DNA from: Xestospongia bergquistia
Lineage: Eukaryota > Porifera > Demospongiae > Haplosclerida > Petrosiidae
Direction: 5' to 3'
NCBI GenBank assembly: GCA_963965975.1
Contig: OZ014418.1
Location: 1,107,275-1,171,274 of the forward strand
DNA length: 64,000 bases
The position numbers and the translations under genes are program-made. The notes beneath the pieces are model-generated. The model saw nothing but the letters and a program-made list of their open reading frames with translations. It did not search any database and was not told the DNA's origin. Shown one piece after another: positions 47,623 through 64,000 of the stretch; position 1 is the first letter of the stretch, and each line of letters opens with the position of its first letter.

Positions 47623-47702
47623 TATAATAACATATGTATTTTCCAGAGATTTTCTAACATTTCAAGATTTTTCAACTTGGTTTACAGTATTTTTTAAGTC
47701 TT

Positions 47703-47875
47703 TGTGCTTAATTATTTTGTAATTGTTAAGATATTTTATGGAATTAGATTTCTTTATACTTAATTATTTTGTAATTGTTAAGATATTTTATAGAATTGGA
47801 TTTCTTTATACTTAATTATTTTTTTATTGTTAAGATATTTTATAGAATTAGATTTCTTTATACTTAATTTTTATT
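47703..47875. repeat. 52-bp AT-rich tandem repeat
   Basis: Three copies of a unit containing AATTGTTAAGATATTTTAT at 47721, 47773 and 47825. Confidence 0.85.
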
Positions 47876-48224
47876 TGTCAATTATTTTCCTGGTTCTCAT
47901 ATTATCAAAGTTTTTAAAACTTTGTCAGTTGTAATTATTAAAGTCTTTCTACAAGTTCTATCAAACTAAATGTTTTTGTGAGTAGGTAGAAGTATACAAC
48001 TGTACCAATGCCAATCTCACTAGAGGTAGAACCTCAATTTATTTTGACTTGTTACTTAAATACATGTACATGTTTATATCTATTGTCTCTTATTGCAGTA
48101 TATGCGACACTTGTAATATCATAGTATCAATTAAAAGACGAAATCTATCATTTTTCTTTATCTTTTTTCAAATTAAACTTGACTAGCAATAAATGAACAG
48201 CAAATTCATGTAAAATATATTTAT

Positions 48225-49280
48225 TTCATAAATAAAAAATACCACAAAAAACAATGTTATTACTTTCACATTAAAGTATGGTGTTTCTTTACAGGCTACC
48301 TAGACACTTAACAATATAAATAATGTAAATATTAATTGGTCCTAAAAATAAAATAAAATCTATATTAGTGGTCAGGTATTATGACTTCAATCATAATGAT
48401 ACTGATGTGTCTTGAATATCATGTCTTTAATTTTTTATGACATATCAGGATTTCAACATATCTAACCAGTCAGACCAATTAAAAATTATTATATGAAAGA
48501 TTTATACTAATAATATTTTACCAGCTGGTCTGGTAACATCACCTTCATAAGAGAATGTCCCTGGTTAAGTTAAGATGCAAAACTATAGGCGCGTATTCAT
48601 GGAAATAAAATTATAGCCAAAAAATACCACAAAAAACAATGTTATTACTTTCACATTAAAGTATGGTGTTTCTTTACAGGCTACCTATCTCAATATCATA
48701 GCTATGATTAGCTAATTATATAGGGTCAACCTAAGACTGCTTATGTAACAGTTAATACACTATATTAGTGATCAAGTATTATGACTTCAATCATAATGAT
48801 ACTGATGTATCTTAAATATCATGTCTCTAAGTTTTTATGACATTCTCAATATCAGGATTTCAATATATCTATTAAACCAGTCAAACCAATTAAAAATTAT
48901 TATATGAAAAGATTTATACTAGCTAATAATATTTTATGAAATTTTCTTTGTCAGTTTTATGTTTGTAATATCAATTGCATATTTTGTATATACCATACAA
49001 CTTAAACAAATTCATGAAATGTTCTATATTGTCATAGAACATTTCATGAATTTTTTGACAGTTCTACTGATAAGTAGTTTCCCAGTAGTTTTAAATAATC
49101 TAAATTTGGGCCAAGGACCAGCTGGTCTGATTACATCACCTTCATAACAGAATGTTCCTATAATATATTGTTAATGACTGTGGAATGTATTTTGTTATTA
49201 AAAATGTTGAATAAGTATCATTATTATTTCCATTTCATATTAAAGTATCGTTTTCTTTGCAGGCTACTTAGACATTTTCC
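48225..49280. repeat. Diverged repeats of a roughly 400-bp dispersed element
   Basis: Blocks recur in order: AAAACAATGTTATTACTTTC with GGCTACCT (48250-48300, 48633-48685, weaker 49215-49270); TATTATGACTTCAATCATAA (48376, 48776); CAGCTGGTCTG with ACATCACCTTCATAA (48530-48555, 49118-49147). No ORF with family resemblance; type of element unknown. Confidence 0.65.
48704..48765. repeat. About 60-bp direct repeat (partner 50029-50091)
   Basis: ATAGCTATGATTAGCTAATT through AACAGTTAATAC appears identically in both places, 1.3 kb apart and bracketing the GC-rich patch. Could be termini or target copies of a larger insertion. Confidence 0.75.
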
Positions 49281-49410
49281 TCTTAAACTTTAAATTTGCA
49301 TGGATGGGCCCAGTCTAACATTCTACATGTACATTTAAAAAACGACCTGTTAGTTCTATTGATATTTCTTTCCAGTAATTTAAATTTATAAAAAAAAAAC
49401 AAAAAATATG

Positions 49411-49800
49411 AAAAAAAAACCCTTGTGTGTTGCCCAAACGATTCCTACTCGCTCACCCACTCAGGCTTCCACTTAGGCTCCAGGATTCCCTGCTATTGCT
49501 AGCTAGGACCGCCACCTGGCTTGGTAACCCTCGTCCGAAGACGAGGTAATCCTGGCTGGAGCATCGCCCTAACTTAAAACCAGCCGTACGGGATTCCAGC
49601 TCTTAGGGATTTTGCATTCAGGAACCGGGAACTACAAATACACCAGCCTCTTCTCGTTTAAAGGGAGACTACCAGCCCTATCCTAGTCGGCCTTTCGGAT
49701 ACTCCGAAGAGTATGCTGGTAACCATCTCAGAGGTCTGATGCATTGCAGAACGCTGGCCCACAACACACTGGCAATCATGACTGTTCAAGTTTCTTTTTA
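49411..49800 (-). ncRNA. GC-rich patch, candidate structured RNA
   Basis: A ~370-bp block of balanced base composition inside very AT-rich DNA, with no sizeable ORF on either strand. Read on the minus strand it has two hairpins capped by C(UUCG)G tetraloops: a 7-bp stem CCTCGTC/GACGAGG at 529-546 of the 49-kb block (49529-49546) and a 6-bp stem ATACTC/GAGTAT at 49699-49714. The minus-strand copy ends at a T9 run (49411-49419), a possible Pol III stop. I could not match it to tRNA, 5S, 7SL, 7SK, RNase P/MRP or U-RNAs from memory. A SINE or a fragment of a foreign repeat is the main alternative. Confidence 0.35.
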
Positions 49801-50249
49801 TATGTACGTAAGATTTTGTCTTCAACCTCTTGTGGGGCGCAGGGTGTACGCTTATGAATCTAATTAACGGTTACACTCAAAACTAAAGCTATACTTTTTT
49901 TAATGGCCAAGAATAAAACTAGTCTTACTTAAGCAAACTAGAACAACACTACTAATTATAATAATTTTTATTATATTTTAATTTATAGGGGTTTAAAAAA
50001 TAAAAATCATTACCTAAACACTCTTCCTCATAGCTATGATTAGCTAATTATATAGGGTCAACCTAAGACTGCTTATGTAACAGTTAATACATATTTTTAT
50101 GTCTCAATTTTATAAGTGGTGGCATAACTTTTAAAAAGTGCAATGTAAAAATATAGTACATCAAGAGAAGCTATGTAAATAATAAGTTACAAGCACAAAG
50201 TTAAAAATACCAGTTAAACAGGTTTTGGATATAATAAATCTATATTATT

Positions 50250-50640
50250 AGTCACAACGAGGGACAGGGGTCAAATCCCTTCTTAAGGTGGAGATAAGAA
50301 AGAGGTGAGGCTTTGTTTTATCTCTCTTCAGTAGGTGTAAGATCTTCAGGTAGTTCTAATATTAACTTCTCAATTGTACACTGATCTTGTGAAGGGACAA
50401 TGTCCTAATCTTTGGTAGTTTGTTAATGCCTTTGCCATTATGATGTATCTTGAATATTAGTGGTCAGGCTTCATTTTATCTCTCTATATCAGTCACAACA
50501 AGAGACAGGGGTCAACTTCCTTCCAGCAGTGGAGATAAGGAAAGAGGCGAGGCTTAATTCATTTTATCTCTCTTCAGTACTTCTGGTACTTCTAATATTA
50601 TCTTCTCAATTGTACACTGAGATCTGTGTCTTACAGTTGC
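50250..50640. repeat. Two copies of a ~130-bp direct repeat
   Basis: GTCACAAC(G/A)AG(G)GACAGGGGTCAA, GGTGGAGATAAG(A)AAAGAGG and TTTTATCTCTCTTCAGTA occur at about 50253-50385 and 50489-50615. No coding content recognised. Confidence 0.7.
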
Positions 50641-50814
50641 AATTGGTGTAATTACATTTGTTACATGTCACTGTGATAAAAAGAGTCAGATAGCTGATAA
50701 AAATATTACTGAATTGTAACCTGTTTCCATCCAGTCATAATAAAATTTTGTTCTATTAGTTGTTTTGTCCTGTAGTCAATAATAAACATTTTAAAATGTG
50801 ATACAAGGCCTTAC

Positions 50815-51013
50815 CTTTGCATCAAATAATTCAGTTAAATTATTGACTAGTTGAACATAATACTCATGAACGTCTTGGTATCTATCAGGAACAAATGATT
50901 CATGCGTATCTGTTTTCAATAATAAGCTCTGATATTTATTGTATTTTTCTCTTTTACTTGATAGAGTTTGAACAAGAGATTCTGACAAAAGTGTTATTGT
51001 ACCACTGCTATAC
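50815..51013 (-). other. Unassigned candidate coding exon
   Basis: Bounded by an acceptor (TACAG before 51013) and a donor (AAG/GTAAGG at 50815). It encodes a polar helical peptide (SESLVQTLSSKREKYNKYQS, then VPDRYQDVHEYYVQLVNNLT). An ATG at 51021 is also in frame. No partner exons were found with confidence. Its end phase (0) would allow joining to an alternative BIRC6 first-exon acceptor at about 47514, but the BIRC6 start at 47524 already fits, so it may be a separate small gene or an alternative 5' exon. Confidence 0.4.
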
Positions 51014-51551
51014 CTGTACATGCTGTATAAGTTTAGTAATACCTTCAGTACACATACTCCTGTGTGACAGCATAAGTTTGCATTAATTTGAATTTTTTTT
51101 AAATTTAAATATTATACCTGGCTTTTTACACTCACAATATGCATGTTTGCTGGTTGATATTATTAATTGACATCTCTAAAGTATTGCAGTTATTAAGGAT
51201 TAAAAATTACATTTCTGCAATGTACTTGGTTTAAAAAAATTTAAAAACATGATTCATTATTACAACGAGTATCTTCACATGGTTGTATCAAAAAAAGGTG
51301 AAAAAATGTCTGATATTTCTACCTTAAAGCACAGCTGGGTTGTTGCTACTATTGTACATGTTCTGTAGTAATTGAACTGTAAGATAAATCATTGTTTTAC
51401 TTCTAAAGTTATTTTATAATTATTAAGGTAGATGTTGAAGCTTTTGGCATTGAAGAGGACTAATGTCCAGATGCTATAATACTTTAATCAGGAAGAAAAG
51501 TAGAAGATTAATATAAAACTCTATCGTTAAATAGTTCCCGACTTTATGGAA

Positions 51552-51561
51552 TGCGCATGCG
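51552..51561. promoter_or_regulatory. NRF-1-like palindrome upstream of SARS2
   Basis: TGCGCATGCG 30 bp before the SARS2 ATG and followed by TATAATGAC, almost the same 17-bp context as at 47613. In vertebrates NRF-1 drives nuclear genes for mitochondrial proteins, which fits the downstream gene. Confidence 0.6.
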
Positions 51562-51590
51562 TATAATGACACGTGGTTTGGAAGCTAAGA

Positions 51591-52773
51591 ATGAATCACC
51601 TCAGAAGGACTCTAAAAGAATCATTAGAGCACTACTTCTCATTTAGAAAATGGAGGATATTGTTAAAGACATATAGACCTGTTACTACAACCAGTTCTTA
51701 TGAAGAATGTTCTGATGTCAACAAAAATGTTACTTTTAAGAACAATGAGGATGTACCTAGTGATCACATCCTAAGATGTGGTTTAAGATTTTTGAAGGGA
51801 GATATTGAAGAGCTAAAACAAAATATAAAACATCGCAAAATTGAGTTGGATATAGAAGAAATGGTTAGTAAAAAACATTTAATGTGATAATTTTTAAACA
51901 AATTATTTAGTTATCATTTCAAAAAGTATACAATCAATTACTACACAAAACACAGCTACAAAAACATCAACAGAAACAGTTTACAAAGACTTTGAGCCTC
52001 ATGAAAGTTAGTGTTCGTGTAATATAGCTACATAATATTAATAATAAACTAAAAATCTGTCAAAGAACTATCTTATTTAATTTTCACTGTGTCTAGATTA
52101 GAGTCCCATTAAAGATATAATGCTTTGATTTTAAATTAATGCTTGATGTTAAATTTTTTAATATAAATGTATTAATTTGTGACTTTATTCTAATGGGACT
52201 CTAAACACTTCATTAATTTATCCTTCACTTTATATTAATAATTTCTTGTATGTGTTTAATATTAATTTTTATATTTTTATATATATATTATTATTTTGAA
52301 CATTAAAAAATAATTGTTTCATTATATTAAGCATTATTTACACAACCAATATTGTTATCATTACATTACCAGTACTTGTTGTTAGGATCCTATAGAGAAG
52401 GCTGCTGCCATTGAAGAAATGAAACTCTTCAAACAGGAGATGAAATCTATTCAAGTAAACATATTCTTACATGACTATTGTCATCTTCTCTTGTTTTCTT
52501 TATTTGTTTGCTTAGACAGAGTTACACAAAGCAAAGACTCTATTAGCACATAGTGTTAGTCATATTCCCAATCATACTCATCCCAATGTTGTAAGTATTA
52601 CTATACTAAGTGTATTCTTTTACTATAATATCAACTACACTTTGTTGTTTTAGCCTATTGGGGGCCAAGAGAATGCTAAATTAATATATACCCATGGTGT
52701 AAAACCAGGTATGATCTAGAAATTAAGTTCCTATCGATATTCCTGATTTCTACCTACATATGGCATACAACTC

Positions 52774-52849
<76 letters not shown>

Positions 52850-55419
52850 AATTTAATTTTCCTATTCAAGATCATGTTGTTTTAGGAGAGAAATTGAACC
52901 TATTTGATTTTAAGTAAAAGCATATTATTACATAACTTAACTATATTTTAAATTAATAGATCAGCAGCTGAAGCTACTCGTAGTTCATTTTATTACTTGA
53001 AAGGACCAGCTGCTTTATTAGAATTAGCATTAATACAATATACAATGAAGAAGGCAGTCAACAAAGTATTTAGTAACACATTAGTCATTACTATTTCCCA
53101 TCTGTTTATTATCTACCCATTCATCTATCCTCGTATTCTGACATCTAGCCATTCACTTCTCTTATCCTTACATACATTTGTAATCTATCATTATTTTTAG
53201 GGCTATCATCCAATCATTACTCCTGACATAATCAAAGAAGAAATAGCTGTATGTTATAAACCCCCTCTGTCATACTTATTTCTAAAACTATATAAGTGTA
53301 CTGTTACTATTAATAGAAATGTTACTATAAATAATATTGCTACTGTTAGGAAGGCTGCGGATTTCAACCTCGAGGTATCTCAACTCAAATGTATCATTTA
53401 AATCCAGAGCTTCATGGAGGGCTCTGCTTATCTGGTACTGCAGAATTACCACTGGCTGGTAATATATATTATAATTGTGTTATATTCTTATGTTTAAGTG
53501 TAGGAATGTATATGAATCATACACTCTTACTCAAAGATTTACCCATTAAGTGAGCTTACTAATGGTTCATGCTTGAAGCATTGCACATTTTGTGTGTTTA
53601 ATTTTATAGACTTGTTGCTTTTGGAAGATGTTTCAGAGCTGAAGCAGGTTTGCTAATCTGTTGAGATATTATACGTAATCTTTATGAGATCATTATGTAG
53701 TATCTTTATTTGTAATTCAATTAACTGTATTTATTATGACTAGAGTTATTTTATAATTATATGGCCTTTGATTACAGGGGCATATGGGAAGATCACTCGT
53801 GGCCTTTACAGAGTGCATCAGTTCTCTAAAGTAAAATATAAATTTTAGTTTTCACTTTCAATATAATGTGCTGACTATTGTTTTTAGGTGGAATTATTTG
53901 CACTTACTGCTAATGAAACTGGAGAAGAAAGTAACCAGGCATTAGATGAGATGATGTCATTACAAAAAGAAATCTACTCAGAACTAGGATTTCATTACAG
54001 GTTATAATAATCATATAATAAAATTGTTAAGTAACACATCAATGCAGTAATGTAGTAATGTGATAATATATTGATATAGCAAGAAGATGTAGTGAGCTAG
54101 TGTTTATAAGTTTGTGAATTCACCATATACATTTTTGCCACCAGACACATGTACAATTATTATAATAATTTAAATGTATTTCTTATTAGTAGCATTAATT
54201 AAATGTTATTATATTTAATATATACCAAACACTATTTTTGAAACAATTTTATCCTTGCCAAACTAATCCTGTTATACAGTAAGCATAAAATTTGATAACA
54301 ATACTCAAGTTAAGTTGGTATCTTGTCATATTCCAATGGCCAATACCCTCTAATGACAATGCAAACAATGGTTTATTTTATGATGTAATCCTTGTAGTTA
54401 ATAACGTTGTTACTATAGGACTCTTTACAAATTGTTTGGTCTTTTATAGAGTTCTAGAGATGCCAACAGAGGAATTAGGAGCACCTGCTTATCGTAAGTA
54501 TGATGTTGAAGTATGGATGCCAGGAAGAGAAGACTTCGGTGAGGTGAGTAAGTGTTTACTGTAAACCTGTTATTGTCAATTAATTTTGTGCATGTGGTTG
54601 TTCTATAACCACAAAAATTTATAATCATGACCCACAATTTGCTGGTGTAATAAAACAGCAGAAACTTTAAAGGAATTATATTATGGTACAAAGGACAAGG
54701 CAGTAATACTGGATAACTCCTGACATAGTCCAGTAAGGATAATACGGCAGTTGAGTAGCTTTCATTTCTGGTGCAATTATTTTCATCATTTCTGCCACAG
54801 TAGAAGTCCTTTAAGATCATATAGTTGCTAATCAGCTGTTGACAAAATATTTTATGTTGTAAATGATTGAAAACATGTTTATTCTAACAATATATTATTA
54901 ATGGTTAAAATCATATTATAACACATGTGAATAACTTTTGAGTCTAGTTATTGTAACATTAATTTTATTTAAGTTTTAAAGTAATTATGTTCATATGTCT
55001 TATAAGTCATGATTATATTAATTATATTAATGAAATATTCATATGTTGTCTAGGTCACAAGTGCTTCAAACTGTACAGACTATCAAAGCCAGCGTTTAAA
55101 TATAACTTATGCTCATCATCCTGTTTATAGAAAAGGATCAAGAAGGACTCAGTTACAAAAATACGTTCACACAGTAAAGATGCCATATATATTATACAAC
55201 TATCACCAACATGATTTCTCTCCCATTACAGATTAATGGCACAGCCTGTGCTATTCCACGCACTATAATTGCCTTGTTAGAACATTACCAACAAGAGGTA
55301 TGCTATCATATGAACTATTAACTTGAAACAGCTGCTTTTTTCGTATAATTTCTTTATAGGATGGCAGCATTCTATTACCATCTGTTCTACATCCTTATGT
55401 TGGTAAAAAAATTGGCTAG
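51591..55419 (+). CDS. SARS2: Mitochondrial seryl-tRNA synthetase
   Basis: Sixteen exons, about 468 residues. The first ones are 51591-51863, 52386-52454, 52516-52590, 52654-52708, 52850-52913, 52960-53065, 53201-53248, 53350-53458, 53504-53549 and 53610-53647; the last ends at 55419. The start is the ATG at 51591, giving an Arg/Lys-rich, acid-poor N-terminus (MNHLRRTLKE) as expected of a mitochondrial presequence. Exons 1-3 encode the tRNA-binding coiled-coil arm. The class II core is intact: the conserved LSGTAELPLAG, motif 2 (GRCFRAEAG to GLYRVHQFSK), the NCTDYQSQRLNI serine-site stretch and motif 3 (NGTACAIPRTIIALLE). It charges mitochondrial tRNA-Ser. The 3' end faces CNRIP1, 177 bp away. 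Confidence 0.93.
52771..52847. repeat. (CT)n microsatellite at a SARS2 acceptor
   Basis: Runs without a break into CAG at 52847-52849, the acceptor of exon 52850-52913. Confidence 0.95.
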
Positions 55420-55595
55420 ACAGCTTGTAACATTTTGTTAATAGAACAAAACAATATAGTAATTGTTAATCGGCTAATGAAAACTGAAAATAATGACATG
55501 GGCATAATATAAATATGTCTTTTACTCTAAACATTCATACACATAATAGAACAATAATCTTTTTATTTTCTTGTGTTATTTTTTGTCACTTTTAT

Positions 55596-57018
55596 CTATC
55601 TATACGACATTTTCTTTGTTGGAAATCTTTGATTTGGAGATGCTCCTGGCTGGAAATTACCAACTGATTCAAGCTCAATTGATTTGAGTGTTGTTCCCCA
55701 GACAACATGAGTTGATTCAGCAACTGGATAGAATTTGACTTGAAGAGGAACAACTAATTCTCCAACAGCAAATTTGAATACTATGCGAAGATCATGACGT
55801 GCCTATAAAGAAATATAATGTGATATTATCTATTATGTGTCCATTCATTCATCTATCCATCTATAATCAACCAACCATTCATTCATCCATACACTTTGTC
55901 TATGTATCCATAATCATAAGTCACAGCATCCATTGATTAATGGTCATAACTTACCGCTTTTCTTGTGGGTTGGTAGCCATTAGTAAACCAAACCAAAGAA
56001 TACTCAGTTCTATCAGGTAGATCAACTTTTTTATCTGGAGTAATGGTATCTCCTCCCATGATTAGTTTCCTGAACAAACAACAAGTTAGTAAACAACATT
56101 GTACATGTACATATATTCATCACAACCTAGTAACAAACTAGAGAGAGAGAGAGAGAGATTGTTAGATAGAAAACAATCAATGATCATTCCAAGTATGTAT
56201 TACTTATTTTGATTTCTTGATGACTGACTTACATATGTCTTGTATGTCTAACACTATATGTAATGTGTGAACAGATCTCACTATTGCATTTATTACCAAA
56301 TATGGTCATAATATTCAATAGTTATAATGGTACTGGGTCCTATGACTATTTGCAACATACACACATATAATAGTCATGTTGGTACTGGGCCTTATGACTA
56401 TTTGGACATTTGTGTACAATACCTATAATACTAGAGAATACTACATGGTAACACATGCCTTGTTTTGGTTCATTAAAATGGGTCTTTTTCCATGTTACTA
56501 TAAATAGCAATGGGTCTAATGTACTACTTGTTCACAGTTTTAAGAAAGTAAACTATGATACTGGCTCCACCCACTTAATAACAAATATACACACAACAAA
56601 AGTATACAATATTTTGTTATTCATTCTATAACAATCATTTTAAAAGTGTCGAAAGTGCCAGTACCAGAACACTAATGCAAAAAGTTATACATTTAGGTTC
56701 CGATGTTTAAAGTTTAGGGTCTGGGGTCTAGTATTAAATTTCCATTAAAGTACAGCATCCATTACCAGTATTCTAGATCTTAATGTGTCTATTGCAATAT
56801 AATGACGATAAAAATGGGTCTAAGATCTAGTAAACTCACTGTAGAATGAGGTTTTCTTCTCCAGATGGTTTAATGGAGACTGTAATATCATATTTAACAT
56901 CACAGCTTAGTTTGATGGTTCTCTCCTCGCCAAATCGTCTGCCATCAGATTTAAAATAAAGATGTCGAGCATTTTTGGTGTCGTAGACAGAAAGAGAGAC
57001 AGAAAAATTCGTGGTCAT
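55596..57018 (-). CDS. CNRIP1: CB1 cannabinoid receptor-interacting protein 1 homologue
   Basis: Three exons: about 56837-57018, 55954-56069 and 55596-55802, near 165 residues (human 164). Exon 1 carries the family signature: LYFKSDGRRFGEERTIKL and VSIKPSGEENL. Exon 2 has the GG-turn and the DRTEYSLVWFTNGYQPT segment. Exon 3 has the VPLQVKFYPVAESTHVVWGT strand pair. The fold is a small beta-barrel similar to a RhoGDI-like fold. In mammals it binds the CB1 tail, but sponges lack a clear cannabinoid receptor, so an older role is likely. The start is the ATG at 57018; a good acceptor (CTTTAG) just upstream leaves room for a 5' non-coding exon. A (GA)n run at 56141-56157 lies in intron 2 in sense-CT orientation. 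Confidence 0.9.

Positions 57019-64000
<6,982 letters not shown>

Noticed and set aside
49556-49580. CCCTAAC in the GC-rich block as a telomerase RNA template
   Set aside because: Only 7 nt match, shorter than usual templates, and I could not find a convincing pseudoknot or H/ACA end.
49725-49750. CTGATG in the GC-rich block as part of a hammerhead ribozyme
   Set aside because: The core needs CTGANGA and a GAAA partner; the next base is wrong and no partner stem fits.
51573-51590. Upstream GTG as the SARS2 start
   Set aside because: Not an ATG; the ATG at 51591 gives a good mitochondrial presequence.
54425-54820. 131-codon minus-strand frame overlapping SARS2
   Set aside because: Antisense to a conserved SARS2 exon; no recognisable domain.

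Overview
The window is nuclear DNA from an early-branching animal, most likely a demosponge and, as a guess, Amphimedon queenslandica. The reasons are AT-rich sequence, introns mostly of 50-500 bp with GT-AG ends, genes packed head to head and tail to tail, animal-type gene families (BIRC6, EML5/6, CNRIP1, PLD3) and a local expansion of 7TM receptor genes. No bacterial operon features, tRNA, rRNA or CRISPR array were seen.

Layout. (1) 0.2-12.8 kb, minus strand: a tandem array of closely related single-exon 7TM receptor genes. Three are intact (245-1339, 5631-6725, 8063-9157), one is broken by a 4-bp insertion (3811-4906), one is wrecked by indels plus a 311-bp transposon (10095-11500), and one is an N-terminal stump joined to an older relic (11950-12771). 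Decayed receptor remnants lie between the genes. (2) 13.5-18.1 kb, minus: a complete nine-exon PLD3/PLD4-type gene; a partial copy of its 3' end sits inside the receptor array (2018-2604). Its largest intron hosts a plus-strand gene (15127-16341) with an ADP-ribosyltransferase-like C-terminus. (3) 18.2-26.6 kb: two tandem copies of a ~4 kb unit, each with one more ADP-ribosyltransferase-like gene preceded by a minisatellite. One copy carries a 754-bp MULE relic, the other a 212-bp LTR-like insertion, so each acts as the other's empty site. (4) 27.7-47.5 kb, minus: a BIRC6 (BRUCE/Apollon) gene with N-terminal BIR and C-terminal E2 domain. (5) 47.5-51.5 kb: a gene-poor stretch with dispersed repeats, a GC-rich patch that may be a structured RNA, and one unexplained minus-strand exon. 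(6) 51.6-55.4 kb, plus: mitochondrial seryl-tRNA synthetase, sixteen exons. (7) 55.6-57.0 kb, minus: CNRIP1. (8) 57.4 kb to the end, plus: an EML5/6 gene, cut by the window edge in its second HELP-WD40 unit.

The right half holds conserved single-copy housekeeping genes; the left half is an unstable accessory region (tandem duplication, pseudogenes, small DNA transposons). The more unusual signals are a 50-bp tandem array that copies a BIRC6 splice donor, a GC-rich patch with two UUCG-capped hairpins, long (CT)n tracts that mostly sit on the sense strand next to splice acceptors, and a near-identical NRF-1-like palindrome at both ends of the BIRC6-SARS2 interval.
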